Source of the DNA: Sphaerisporangium krabiense
GTDB taxonomy: Bacteria > Actinomycetota > Actinomycetes > Streptosporangiales > Streptosporangiaceae
Length of the DNA stretch: 64,000 nucleotides
Assembly (NCBI RefSeq): GCF_014200435.1
Contig: NZ_JACHBR010000001.1
Span: 124,001 to 188,000 of the forward strand
Direction of reading: 5' to 3'
The notes below the pieces were generated by a model that saw only the letters and a program-made list of their open reading frames with translations, ran no database searches and was not told the DNA's origin. Both the position numbers and the translations under genes were made by a program. This document shows, one piece after another, positions 1-11,448 of the stretch (position 1 is the first letter of the stretch; every line of letters starts with the position of its first letter).

Positions 1-2
1 AC

Positions 3-152
3 GGGCTGCGTGAGTTCACCCGCGCCAAGGCGATCACGCGGCAGCGATTCCCCCTGCCGGGGATGAAAATCACGTCGTTCTCCAGGACACCCGCGGAGCT
101 GCAGCGACTTGTGAAAATGGTCACTATTCTGCATGGGCGACGCAAGAGCTAG
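3..152 (+). CDS. C-terminal end of an unidentified protein (partial)
   Basis: An open frame enters from the left edge and closes at a TAG at 150-152. It gives about 49 residues ending in HGRRKS. Third codon positions are mostly G or C until the last few codons, as expected of a real gene end in this genome. The fragment is basic and has no motif I recognise, so no function is given. It lies 79 bases before the TetR gene on the same strand and could share its transcript. Confidence 0.4.
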   Translation, partial: GLREFTRAKAITRQRFPLPGMKITSFSRTPAELQRLVKMVTILHGRRKS

Positions 153-231
153 TTGTCCTGATACTTCCACAAAAACGATCTTGCGTCCATAATGATGGGT
201 TCACTACGGCCAGCAGGACGCGAGGTGGGAC

Positions 232-837
232 TTGGCGACCGGACGTGACTACCGCGGGATGACGGCGGAGCAGCGATTAGCCGACCGCAAAGAACGCTTG
301 ATGAGCGCGGCGTACACATTGTTCGCCGGAGCGGGATTCAACGCCACCACGATCGAACGGTTGTGCGCCGCGGCCCGCATCTCCAACCGGGCGTTCTACG
401 AGTGTTTCACCGGGCGCGAGGACCTGATGCGGGCGGTCTACGACCGGTGCGTCGAGGAGACGCTGCAGGCGGTGGCCAAGGCCATCGGCGAGGCCCCTCC
501 CGACACCGACAGCCGGATCCTGGCGGGCATCGCCACCTACATCACCTTCGTCACCCGGGACCGGCGCCGTGCGAAGATCATGCATCTGGAGGTGCGGCGG
601 GCCGGGGACATCCTCACCCCGCACCGCCGGCGCGCGGTCGCCGGCTACACCCAGATGATCGAGAAGACCTTGGGCGAACTGCCCGGCGCTCCGCCCGAAC
701 GGCTTCACCTGCTCTCCCTCGCCTTGGTCGGCGCGATCCAGGAACTGCTAGTCGAATGGGTGCTCGCCGACGTCAAGCCCCCGCTCGAGGACCTGATCGA
801 CACGGCCGTCCACATCTTCCGCAGTTCCTTCGGCTGA
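232..837 (+). CDS. TetR/AcrR family transcriptional regulator
   Basis: A 201-residue protein with the TetR plan. A short basic N-terminus is followed by a helix-turn-helix at about residues 24-70 (LMSAAYTLFAGAGFNATT, then the recognition part RISNRAFYECF) and an all-helical ligand and dimer domain. Such proteins are usually repressors released by a small molecule. The ligand cannot be read from the sequence. I chose the TTG at 232 because GAGG sits about six bases upstream; an internal ATG (MTAEQR) is the alternative. No obvious target gene lies next to it: the unidentified upstream fragment is on the same strand and the downstream STAS gene is convergent. Confidence 0.85.
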   Translation: MATGRDYRGMTAEQRLADRKERLMSAAYTLFAGAGFNATTIERLCAAARISNRAFYECFTGREDLMRAVYDRCVEETLQAVAKAIGEAPPDTDSRILAGIATYITFVTRDRRRAKIMHLEVRRAGDILTPHRRRAVAGYTQMIEKTLGELPGAPPERLHLLSLALVGAIQELLVEWVLADVKPPLEDLIDTAVHIFRSSFG

Positions 838-867
838 GCGCTCCCCCGCTCCCGGCGCCCGCCGGCC

Positions 868-1185
868 TCACGCCACGGCGGCCGGGGACAGCTCGACCTT
901 CAGGACGCGGTGCAGGCGAGTGATCGCGAGCACGCGCATGACCCGCGGCGGCACGCCGCGAAGGACCAGGCGGCGCTCCGCGCGCAGCGCCCGGCGGTGG
1001 GTCCCGACCAGTACCCCGAGGCCCGCCGAGTCGATCATCTCAAGGCCGGAGAGATCGACGATCATGTCGCCCTCGCCCGTCTCGACCGCCGCGTGCAGAC
1101 GCGGCCGCAGCGTGGCCACCGTGCTCCCGTCGAGACGCGACCCCACGTCCACCACCTGGCACCTCTGACCGCACCGGCTCGGCAT
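868..1185 (-). CDS. STAS-domain anti-anti-sigma factor (SpoIIAA-like)
   Basis: A 105-residue single STAS domain. The core VDLSGLEMIDSAGLGVLV carries the serine (Ser53 in DSAGL) that is phosphorylated in SpoIIAA/RsbV-type anti-sigma antagonists. Unphosphorylated forms bind a serine kinase/anti-sigma factor and free a sigma factor of the SigB/SigF group. No partner kinase or sigma gene is nearby, so the partner is unknown. It is convergent with the TetR gene and divergent from the cobalamin adenosyltransferase gene. The length is typical of a stand-alone antagonist. Confidence 0.85.
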   Translation of the reverse strand: MPSRCGQRCQVVDVGSRLDGSTVATLRPRLHAAVETGEGDMIVDLSGLEMIDSAGLGVLVGTHRRALRAERRLVLRGVPPRVMRVLAITRLHRVLKVELSPAAVA

Positions 1186-1348
1186 GCCGCCTCCTCCTGT
1201 CAGACGGCCCTCACGGGCCGCAGCGGTACCCTGCCCACCAGATCCCGGCCCATGCCTGCCCGCCGGCCTCAGAATGGCGCAGAGGACCGCCCGCGGCCGC
1301 TCTCCCCGGCCCTCGGGCGCCCGCGGGGCCGAGGGTTACGCTGGCCGC

Positions 1349-1939
1349 ATGACGCGCGCTGACAACGACAAGCCCGTAGTGCTCTCGACCATCTACACCC
1401 GTGCGGGAGACGACGGCACCACGACGCTCGGCGACATGAGCCGCACCCGCAAGACCGACCCCCGGCTCGCCGCCTACGCCGACGTGGAGGAGGCCAACGC
1501 GGCGATCGGCGTGGCGATCTCGATGGGCGACCTGGCCCCGGAGATCGCCGAGGTGCTGACCCTGGTGCAGAACGAGATGTTCGACCTCGGCGCCGACCTG
1601 TGCGCCCCGGTGCGGGAGGCCCCGGAGTTCCCGCCGCTGCGCGTGGAGCAGTCCTACATCGACCGGCTGGAAGCCCAGTGCGACCGCTTCAACGCCGAGT
1701 TGCGCCCGCTGCGCAGCTTCATCCTCCCCGGCGGCGCGCCCGGCACCGCCCTGCTGCACGTCGCCCGCACGGTGGTCCGCCGCGCCGAACGCACGACCTG
1801 GGCCGCCCTCGAGGCCCACGAGGACGTCAACCCCCTCACGGCCAAGTACCTCAACCGCCTCAGCGACCTGCTCTTCATCCTCTGCCGCGCCGCCGCCCGC
1901 GGCGAAGAACTCCTCTGGAAGCCCGGCGGCACCCGCTAG
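1349..1939 (+). CDS. ATP:cob(I)alamin adenosyltransferase (PduO type)
   Basis: This enzyme moves the adenosyl group of ATP to cob(I)alamin to make coenzyme B12. The 196-residue protein has the PduO signatures: the N-terminal ATP site YTRAGDDGTTTLGD, then the DVEEANAAIG helix, and near the C-terminus RRAER and NRLSDLLFIL. I set the start at the ATG at 1349 because homology begins there; the frame is open further upstream with low-complexity residues. A homologue sits at the same place relative to the ATP synthase genes in other actinobacteria (Rv1314c in M. tuberculosis). Its stop codon interlocks with that of the convergent DUF2550 gene on the palindrome CTAG at 1936-1939. Confidence 0.9.
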   Translation: MTRADNDKPVVLSTIYTRAGDDGTTTLGDMSRTRKTDPRLAAYADVEEANAAIGVAISMGDLAPEIAEVLTLVQNEMFDLGADLCAPVREAPEFPPLRVEQSYIDRLEAQCDRFNAELRPLRSFILPGGAPGTALLHVARTVVRRAERTTWAALEAHEDVNPLTAKYLNRLSDLLFILCRAAARGEELLWKPGGTR

Positions 1940-2322
1940 GCCGCGTCCAGGTGGGCGCTCGGGGGGGCGGATTCGACCCAGGCGAGGAAGCCGGTGAGGG
2001 CGTCCTCGCTCATGGCGAGGGACACTCCGGCGCAGTCGACCGTCCAGTAGCCGGCCGGGCCGTCACCGCCGGCGAGGGGACGACGGGTGGAAACAGTGAG
2101 GCCGCGCCTCGCTATCGCGTGGCGCGGCCTCAGTCGCAGTCCGAGGAAGGGAATCCAGTGGAGCTCCCCGCCCGCATAGCGGGCGACTCCGCTCCGCCAG
2201 GCCCGGTTGCCCGTCCGGAGGCTGCATACGACATTGCCCCGGGAGCGGGCGAGTAGCACGCCCCGGAGGACGAGCAGGGCGGCGATCACCGCAACGCTTA
2301 TCAAGATGTCCAGCGCCGCCAT
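1936..2322 (-). CDS. DUF2550 family membrane-anchored protein
   Basis: A 128-residue protein with one N-terminal membrane segment at about residues 3-24. It is followed by a basic cytoplasmic domain with RTGNRAWRSGVARY and the pattern ELHWIPFLGLRLRPRHAI, typical of the DUF2550 family. Function is unknown. The family is found just after atpC in many actinobacteria (Rv1312 in M. tuberculosis), and here it starts only 33 bases after the atpC stop, so it is probably the last gene of the ATP synthase transcript. The stop TAG overlaps the TAG of the convergent adenosyltransferase gene. Confidence 0.85.
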   Translation of the reverse strand: MAALDILISVAVIAALLVLRGVLLARSRGNVVCSLRTGNRAWRSGVARYAGGELHWIPFLGLRLRPRHAIARRGLTVSTRRPLAGGDGPAGYWTVDCAGVSLAMSEDALTGFLAWVESAPPSAHLDAA

Positions 2323-2355
2323 GGTCGCCCCCCAAAGCTCATTTTCGTCTGTCTA

Positions 2356-2757
2356 TCAAACCTCTTCGCCGGCCGCACGCAGACGGGCCCGGGCACGCTT
2401 GGCCTCGACCTGCGCCTCGGTGTCCTCACCGTCGGCGCCGACCGACGCGAGCGCGCGCTGGAGCGCGTCGCGGGCCGCCGCCACGTCCACCTCGGAGCCG
2501 AGCTCGGCCGTCTCGGCCAGGACCGAGACGTCATTGTTGGCGACGGAGATGAACCCGCCGTGAACGGCCGCGTTCACGTCCCCGCCGTCGCTGCGCTTGA
2601 TGCGAAGGACGCCGCCGTCCACGAGGACGCCGAGAACAGGGGCGTGGTTCGGCATAATACCGATCTCACCCTCCACGGTCTTGGCAATCACCATGTCGGC
2701 CTCGCCGGACCAGATCTCACGTTCCGGCGACACGACGCCGATGCGGAGCTTTGCCAT
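2356..2757 (-). CDS. atpC: ATP synthase F1 epsilon subunit
   Basis: The central-stalk subunit that couples the c-ring to gamma and restrains ATP hydrolysis. The 133-residue protein begins MAKLRIGVVSPEREIWSG, the usual start of the N-terminal beta-barrel, and has GEIGIMPNHAPVLGVL in the barrel. It ends in a helical hairpin rich in Ala, Arg and Glu. The frame stays open upstream, but the ATG at 2757 matches the family start. It is 52 bases after atpD and closes the F1 set. Confidence 0.97.
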   Translation of the reverse strand: MAKLRIGVVSPEREIWSGEADMVIAKTVEGEIGIMPNHAPVLGVLVDGGVLRIKRSDGGDVNAAVHGGFISVANNDVSVLAETAELGSEVDVAAARDALQRALASVGADGEDTEAQVEAKRARARLRAAGEEV

Positions 2758-2809
2758 CACACACCTTCCTCGGACGCCGGCACGGCCGCGCCGTGCCGGC
2801 ATCCCGTCG

Positions 2810-4246
<1,437 letters not shown>

Positions 4247-5149
4247 TCACTCTTTCCCCGCGGAGGCGTCGGCCAGCGCGTTCGCGCCACCGACGATCTC
4301 GCTGATTTCCTGGGTGATCTCGGCCTGGCGCGCCTGGTTCATCCGCTGGGTGAACACGCGGATGAGCTCGTTGGCGTTGTCGGTCGCCGACTTCATCGCG
4401 CGGCGACGCGCGGCGTGCTCGGAGGCGGCCGACTGGAGCAGCGCGTTGAAGATGCGCGACTCGATGTAGCGCGGCAGGAGCTGGTTCAGCACCTCGCCCG
4501 CGGTCGGCTCGAACTCGTAGTACGGCAGTGGCCCGCCGGGAGGCTGTTCGGTGGTCTCCTCGACCTCCAGCGGGAGGACGCGCTTCACCTGGACCTGCTG
4601 CGTGAGCATCGAGACGAACTCGGTGTACACGATGTGGATCTCGTCGATGCCGTTCTGGTCCTCGAACGAGGAGACCAGGGCGTCGGCGATCTCCTTGGCG
4701 TGGGCGTAGAGCGGGTTGTCGGAGAAGCCCGACCACTCCCCGCTCATGCTCCGGTCGCGGAAGCGATGCCAGGTGATGCCCTTGCGGCCAACGACGAACG
4801 GCTTGACCTGCAGGCCGCGTCCCCGCAGGTGACCGGCCAGCGCCTCGGCCTCGCGCAGGATGTTCGCGTTGAAGCCGCCGGCGAAGCCGCGGTCGCTGGT
4901 GACGATCAGGACCCCGGCGCTGGAGGGCTGCTCCTTGGCCACGGTCAGCGGGTGGTCGATGTCGGCGGAGTTGCTGAGCACCGCCGACACCGCGCGCGTG
5001 ATCTCGCGCTCGTAGGGGACCGCGGCCTCCATGCGCTGCTGCGCCTTCACGATGCGCGAGGAGGCGATCAGCTCCTGCGCACGCGTGATCTTCGCCGTGG
5101 ACTTGACCGAGCGGATGCGCCGCCGCAGCAGTCTTAGCTGGGCACCCAT
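4247..5149 (-). CDS. atpG: ATP synthase F1 gamma subunit
   Basis: The rotary shaft of F1. The 300-residue protein starts with the conserved N-terminal helix MGAQLRLLRRRIRSVKSTAK and ends with the C-terminal helix containing RMNQARQAEITQEISEIVGG. The middle part has the Rossmann-like fold with the family pattern TSDRGFAGGFNANI. It lies three bases after atpA and nine bases before atpD. Confidence 0.98.
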   Translation of the reverse strand: MGAQLRLLRRRIRSVKSTAKITRAQELIASSRIVKAQQRMEAAVPYEREITRAVSAVLSNSADIDHPLTVAKEQPSSAGVLIVTSDRGFAGGFNANILREAEALAGHLRGRGLQVKPFVVGRKGITWHRFRDRSMSGEWSGFSDNPLYAHAKEIADALVSSFEDQNGIDEIHIVYTEFVSMLTQQVQVKRVLPLEVEETTEQPPGGPLPYYEFEPTAGEVLNQLLPRYIESRIFNALLQSAASEHAARRRAMKSATDNANELIRVFTQRMNQARQAEITQEISEIVGGANALADASAGKE

Positions 5150-5152
5150 GGG

Positions 5153-6805
<1,653 letters not shown>

Positions 6806-6845
6806 CTCTCTTCAGTCTCCCTAATCATCGGCCGCCCTGACTCTG

Positions 6846-7655
6846 CTAGCCGGCCAACCGGCGGCGGACTTCTTCAATACGTCCTGCGATCGTGGTGTCG
6901 ATCAACTCATCGCCCAGACGGACGGAGAATCCACCGATCACCTTTGGGTCCACCTCGACGTTCAGGTGGACGTCGCGACCGTACGTGGTGCGCAACCAGG
7001 CGGCGAGACGCTGCCGCTGCGCGTCGGTCAGCGGAACCGCGCTGCGCACCACGGCGACAAATTGCTGTCGCTGCTCCGCCACGAGCTGGATGTACTCATC
7101 CAGCCCCCGTTCCAAGCTACGTCCTCTGGGGTAGAGCGCAAGCTGCGTGACCAGCCGCAACGTGGACGGGGCCACCTTGTCGCCGAGCAGGTCGGCCAGC
7201 AGGCCGCGCTTGGCCTCGGCGGGGACCGCCGGGTCGGCAAGCGCGTGGCGCAGCTCGGGGTTGGCCTCGACGATGCGGCCGAAGCGGAAGAGCTCGTCCT
7301 CCACATCGTCGAGCCTGCCCTGGGACTCGGCCTCGGCGACCGAGGCGATGACGCTGAGCCGCTCCAGCGCGTCGGCGAGGTCGACGGACTTCGACCACTT
7401 GACGGAGACGGCCGCGACGACCGTCTCCAGGGCGGCGTCGCTGATCCTGCCGGACAGCAGGGACCGCACGACCTCGTCCTTCCGCTCCGCGGTGCGGGCG
7501 GGGTCGGCGAGGTTGCGGCGGAGCCCGTGCTCGCGGTCGAGCAGCACGGAGACCGCCAGCAGGTCCTCGGCCACGCGGCCGAGGTCGGCCGTGCCGGCGA
7601 CCGCGTTGAAGCGCTCCTCGACCTCGGCGAGCGAGCTACGGCTCAGGCCTCTCAT
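6846..7655 (-). CDS. atpH: ATP synthase F1 delta subunit
   Basis: The peripheral-stalk protein joining subunit b to the top of F1. At 269 residues it is longer than the roughly 180 residues of E. coli delta, because of a helical insertion after the N-terminal part. Long forms are usual in streptomycetes and relatives. The C-terminal pattern PLTDAQRQRLAAWL and the final DVHLNVEVDPKVIGGFSVRL identify the family. The ATG overlaps the atpF stop as TGATG (one shared base), suggesting translational coupling. Confidence 0.96.
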   Translation of the reverse strand: MRGLSRSSLAEVEERFNAVAGTADLGRVAEDLLAVSVLLDREHGLRRNLADPARTAERKDEVVRSLLSGRISDAALETVVAAVSVKWSKSVDLADALERLSVIASVAEAESQGRLDDVEDELFRFGRIVEANPELRHALADPAVPAEAKRGLLADLLGDKVAPSTLRLVTQLALYPRGRSLERGLDEYIQLVAEQRQQFVAVVRSAVPLTDAQRQRLAAWLRTTYGRDVHLNVEVDPKVIGGFSVRLGDELIDTTIAGRIEEVRRRLAG

Positions 7656-8203
7656 CAGCGCACCGCCGCCCCGTCCGCGGACTCCAGCTCCGTGAGGAAG
7701 CGGTCCACGACCCGGCTCTGACGCGCCTCGTCCTCGAGGGACTCGCCGACGATGCGGCCGGCCAGATCGGTGGCCAGACGGCCGAGCTCGGCCTGCAGCT
7801 GGGCGAACGCCTGCCGGCGGTCGGCCTCGATCTGCGCGTGCGCGGACTCGATCAGGCGCCGGGCCTCGGCCTGGGCCTCCTCGCGCAGCTCCGCCTTGAT
7901 CTGCGCGGCCTGCTCGCGGGCCTCTTCCCGCAGCCGGGCCGCGTCGTGGCGGGCCTCGTCGAGCTTGGCGCGGTACTCCTCCAGCGTGCGCTGGGCCGCG
8001 GCCTGTGCCTCCTCGGCCCGCTTGAGACCGCCCTCGATGGCGTCGGCCCGCATCTCCAGGGTCTTCTGGAGGCGGGGCACCAAGAGACGGCCGACGAAGA
8101 ACAGGACCAGCAGGAACGCGAACCCGCCGACCACCATCTCCGCCACGCCGGGCAGGAGAGGGTTGGGAGCTTCTTCTGCCGCTACCAGATACACAATTGC
8201 CAC
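7655..8203 (-). CDS. atpF: ATP synthase F0 b subunit
   Basis: The membrane-anchored stator. The 182-residue protein has one membrane span at about residues 20-43 (MVVGGFAFLLVLFFVGRLLV). A long charged amphipathic helix follows, rich in Ala, Glu and Arg, that forms the coiled-coil stalk. It sits 21 bases after atpE and shares one base with the atpH start. Confidence 0.97.
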   Translation of the reverse strand: MAIVYLVAAEEAPNPLLPGVAEMVVGGFAFLLVLFFVGRLLVPRLQKTLEMRADAIEGGLKRAEEAQAAAQRTLEEYRAKLDEARHDAARLREEAREQAAQIKAELREEAQAEARRLIESAHAQIEADRRQAFAQLQAELGRLATDLAGRIVGESLEDEARQSRVVDRFLTELESADGAAVR

Positions 8204-8224
8204 CTTCCGCCAGGGAGGGTCGCG

Positions 8225-8494
<270 letters not shown>

Positions 8495-8516
8495 TTAGGA
8501 CGGACTGTGGAATCTC

Positions 8517-9308
8517 TCAGTGCGCGGCGTGGAGCGCGTCGTTGATGTACATCGCCGCCAGCAGCGCGAAGACGTAGGCCTGCAGCGCCTGGATGAAGAG
8601 CTCGAAGGCGGTGAGCAGGATCGTCATGAGAACCCCGAGCACGCCGAGCGGGGCGCCGAGCGGCGTCAGCTTGACGAACAGGAAGTGCCAGCCGACCTCG
8701 GAGAACAGGGCCACGATCAGGTGCCCGGCCATCATGGTGGCGAAGAGTCGCACCGCGTGGGTGATGTGGCGCAGGAAGAACGTCGAGACCAGCTCGATCG
8801 GGGCGACCAGGACGTAGATCCAGCCGGGGAGGCCCGGGGGGAACATCACGTTCTTGAAGAAGCCGATGGGGCCCTGGTGCTTGATGCCCAGGTACATCAC
8901 CAGCAGCCAGATGCCGATGGACAGGATCGCCGGATAGCCGATGCGCGACATGACCGGGAACTGGATGAAGATGACCGAGCCGAACAGGTTCATGATCCAC
9001 ACGAACAGGAACAGGCTGAACAGCAGCGGCATCCACCGGTCGCTGTTCTTGCCCAGGTTCGGCCTGGCGATCTGGTCGCGGACGAACTCGTAGGCGAGTT
9101 CGCCGACGTTCTGCACGCCGCGCGGCACGAGCTTCGGCCGGGAGAAGGCGAAGAAGGAGAAGACCACGACCACGAGCACGGCGATCAGCGCGTAGAGCGC
9201 GGGCTTGTTGAACCAGGCCTGACCGTCGACGATCGGCGGCCAGTCGAAAAGGCCCAACCCCGGAGCATGGAACTCATCGGAGGCGAGAGGCGTCAGCGTG
9301 GCGCTCAC
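8517..9308 (-). CDS. atpB: ATP synthase F0 a subunit
   Basis: The stator half-channel for protons. The 263 residues have about five to six membrane spans. The essential arginine lies in HAVRLFATMMAGHL, and the region after it is QALQAYVFALLAAMYIND. I take the GTG at 9308 as the start: AAGGGA lies seven bases upstream and the protein then begins SATLTPLASDEF. The frame is open further upstream but without family similarity. The 283 bases upstream to the atpI-like gene are otherwise empty and probably hold the main operon promoter. Confidence 0.95.
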   Translation of the reverse strand: MSATLTPLASDEFHAPGLGLFDWPPIVDGQAWFNKPALYALIAVLVVVVFSFFAFSRPKLVPRGVQNVGELAYEFVRDQIARPNLGKNSDRWMPLLFSLFLFVWIMNLFGSVIFIQFPVMSRIGYPAILSIGIWLLVMYLGIKHQGPIGFFKNVMFPPGLPGWIYVLVAPIELVSTFFLRHITHAVRLFATMMAGHLIVALFSEVGWHFLFVKLTPLGAPLGVLGVLMTILLTAFELFIQALQAYVFALLAAMYINDALHAAH

Positions 9309-9591
9309 TCGTCGTTCCCTTCGTCGTGATGATCGGTCAAGAGGCCCTCCGGTGGCCGCGGGTAGGAGAGGCCCGCCGGAGAAGAAGTGTGAAGAGGGCG
9401 AGGAGGCCAGGACTCGATGGCACAGGCGAACGTTCCCCTGCCGCGCACGCGACAATAGCAGGCGTGGCCGTGACTAGTCATATCGAGCCAGCCTCGCGAG
9501 GCCATGGCCTCAGGCGCTCGGCGATGATCGGTCCCGCCCCGTCTGCCAAGGCGAGTGTAGGGCAAGTTCGCGGAGGTCAGAACGCGACGCG

Positions 9592-10023
9592 TCACGTCCG
9601 CTTCTCCTCGACCACGCCCGGGACCTTCACAGTGGGGTCGACATAGAGGATCTTGAGTTTGAGGAAGCCGCGCGCCTCGCCGATGGTCCAGCAGATCGTG
9701 CACGCGATGACGGTGAGGGTGAAGGCTCCCGGGTGCCACACGGTGGCGTCCGCGAAGTACTCCAGCGTCACGGCCAGCAGCAGGATCTTCGTCAGGAAGG
9801 TGCCGAGGGCCGCGGCCATCATCATGGTGGGCGAGACGCGCGCCGCGTAGGTCACCGCGATGAGACTGATGGTGAAGAAGGCCGCCACGACCAGCACCCC
9901 GATGCCCGCGCCGAGCGCTCCCTTGGCGCCCTCGGCGAACGCCGCGGCGACGACGGCTATCAGCCCGGCCAGCGCCGCCGGCATCGCGGCCGCCCGGAGA
10001 ATCTGGAGGTCGTTGGCCTGCAT
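9592..10023 (-). CDS. AtpI-like membrane protein of the ATP synthase operon
   Basis: A 143-residue hydrophobic protein with four predicted membrane helices. Its C-terminus KILYVDPTVKVPGVVEEKRT is cytoplasmic. Position directly upstream of atpB and after the WecA-like gene matches the actinobacterial AtpI slot (Rv1303 in M. tuberculosis). AtpI proteins are thought to help c-ring assembly. Sequence conservation in this family is low, so the call rests on length, topology and position. Confidence 0.8.
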   Translation of the reverse strand: MQANDLQILRAAAMPAALAGLIAVVAAAFAEGAKGALGAGIGVLVVAAFFTISLIAVTYAARVSPTMMMAAALGTFLTKILLLAVTLEYFADATVWHPGAFTLTVIACTICWTIGEARGFLKLKILYVDPTVKVPGVVEEKRT

Positions 10024-10068
10024 CGGTGCTCCAAAGAACAGTTGTCAAGCGAGCGATTGCTACCTCGC

Positions 10069-10089
10069 GGGGCGGGTCGTACCCGCCCC
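10069..10089 (-). terminator. Hairpin between the wecA-like gene and atpI
   Basis: GGGGCGGGT and ACCCGCCCC form a perfect nine-base-pair stem with a CGT loop. It lies 73 bases past the wecA-like stop and before the atpI start. There is no T run after it, which is common for actinobacterial terminators. It probably separates the glyA/wecA transcript from the ATP synthase transcript. Confidence 0.6.
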
Positions 10090-10161
10090 TGCTAGTGAAA
10101 GGTATCACAAGCTCATGAAGGAGCGCCTTTACCTGGGCTTTCGAGGGGGTGAACGGACGTT

Positions 10162-11388
10162 TCAGCCGGTCGCGGCGGTGGCGCGCGAGGTGCCCTCGGC
10201 GACGGGCGGGTCCGCCGGGGCCGGGCCGGAGCCGGGACCGGGGCCGCGCCGCGAGGAGTGCGCCCCTCCTTTGCCGCGCCCCGACCGCCACCGCGGCAGG
10301 CCCATGAGCAGCAGCACGACTATGGCGAACAACACGACGAGGGGGAACACGATCAGCGGCACGCCGCCCACCGAGAAGCCGACGACCGTGGCGGCGAACA
10401 GGAACGACCACGCGTACATGATCAGCACGGTGCGGCGGTGGGAGTGCCCGATCTGCAGCAGGCGGTGGTGCAGGTGGCCGCGGTCGGGCGCGAGCGGCGA
10501 CTTGCCGCGCGAGGTGCGCCGGACCACCGCCATGACCAGGTCGGCCAGCGGGAGCACCATCACCGCGAGCGGCAGCAGGATCGGCAGCACGACGGGGAAC
10601 CGGTTGATGTCCTCGGAGGCTCCCCGGTAGTCGACGGTGCCGGTCACCGTGACGACCGAGGTGGCGAGCACGAGGCCGATGAGCATGGCGCCGGTGTCGC
10701 CCATGAAGATCTTGGACGGGTGGAAGTTGTGCGGCAGGAAGCCCAGGCACATGCCGATGAGGATCGCCGTGATCGCCGCCGTGACGCTCAGCCGGCCCTG
10801 TTCCAGGCTGTCGGTCAGCGCGATCGTCCACACGAACGTCGCCATCGCGGCGATGCCGACGATGCCCGCCGCGAGGCCGTCCAGGCCGTCCACGAAGTTC
10901 ACGGCGTTGATGGCGACCACCACGACGAGGATCGTGATGACGGTCTGCAGCGTGCTGTCGAGGCTCACGGTGTTGCCGTTGGGCAGCGGCACCCACAGGA
11001 GCGTCAGCTTGAACGCCACCAGCAGACCGGCGGCGGCGATCTGCCCGCCCAGTTTGACCAGGGCGTCCATGCCCCACCAGTCGTCGAGGAAGCCGGTGAG
11101 CACGATGACGCCGCCCGCGAGGGCCAGCGCGATGACGGTCTGGCCCTCACCCACCGTGGGGTCGGCCAGAGTGGCCCCGATATGGTCCAGGCGGCTCGCG
11201 ACGAAGAGCCCGGCCAGCATGCCGGCGTACATCGCCAGGCCGCCGAGGCGCGGGGTCCGGACGGTGTGCACGTCGCGCTCGCGGATCTCCGGCGCGGCGC
11301 CGATGCGGAGCGCGAACACCCTGACCAGGGGGACCAGCAGGTAAGTGACCGCCGCCGCCACCAGCGCTATGAGTGTGTATTCGCGCAC
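10162..11388 (-). CDS. MraY/WecA family polyprenyl-phosphate GlcNAc-1-phosphate transferase
   Basis: This enzyme probably moves a sugar-1-phosphate, most likely GlcNAc-1-P, from a UDP-sugar to decaprenyl or undecaprenyl phosphate, the first step of a cell-wall linkage unit or glycan. The 408-residue protein has about ten membrane spans. Its motifs are VLTGFLDDWWG, NAVNFVDGLDGLAAG (catalytic Asp region), FMGDTGAMLIG and HLHHRLLQIGHSH, the HHxH-like loop that separates WecA/TagO enzymes from MraY. The C-terminal 45 residues are a disordered Gly/Pro/Ser tail. The start is GTG. The place between glyA and the ATP synthase genes matches rfe (Rv1302). Confidence 0.9.
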   Translation of the reverse strand: MREYTLIALVAAAVTYLLVPLVRVFALRIGAAPEIRERDVHTVRTPRLGGLAMYAGMLAGLFVASRLDHIGATLADPTVGEGQTVIALALAGGVIVLTGFLDDWWGMDALVKLGGQIAAAGLLVAFKLTLLWVPLPNGNTVSLDSTLQTVITILVVVVAINAVNFVDGLDGLAAGIVGIAAMATFVWTIALTDSLEQGRLSVTAAITAILIGMCLGFLPHNFHPSKIFMGDTGAMLIGLVLATSVVTVTGTVDYRGASEDINRFPVVLPILLPLAVMVLPLADLVMAVVRRTSRGKSPLAPDRGHLHHRLLQIGHSHRRTVLIMYAWSFLFAATVVGFSVGGVPLIVFPLVVLFAIVVLLLMGLPRWRSGRGKGGAHSSRRGPGPGSGPAPADPPVAEGTSRATAATG

Positions 11389-11408
11389 GTACCTAGTTTC
11401 CCGGATTG

Positions 11409-11428
11409 TCCGGTCACCTGGGACCGGA
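11409..11428 (-). terminator. Hairpin between glyA and the wecA-like gene
   Basis: TCCGGTC and GACCGGA form a seven-base-pair stem with a six-base loop in the 60-base gap between the glyA stop and the wecA-like start. It may be a weak terminator or a processing site, since the two genes face the same way. Confidence 0.4.
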
Positions 11429-11448
11429 AAACTGCACAGAACCGCACA

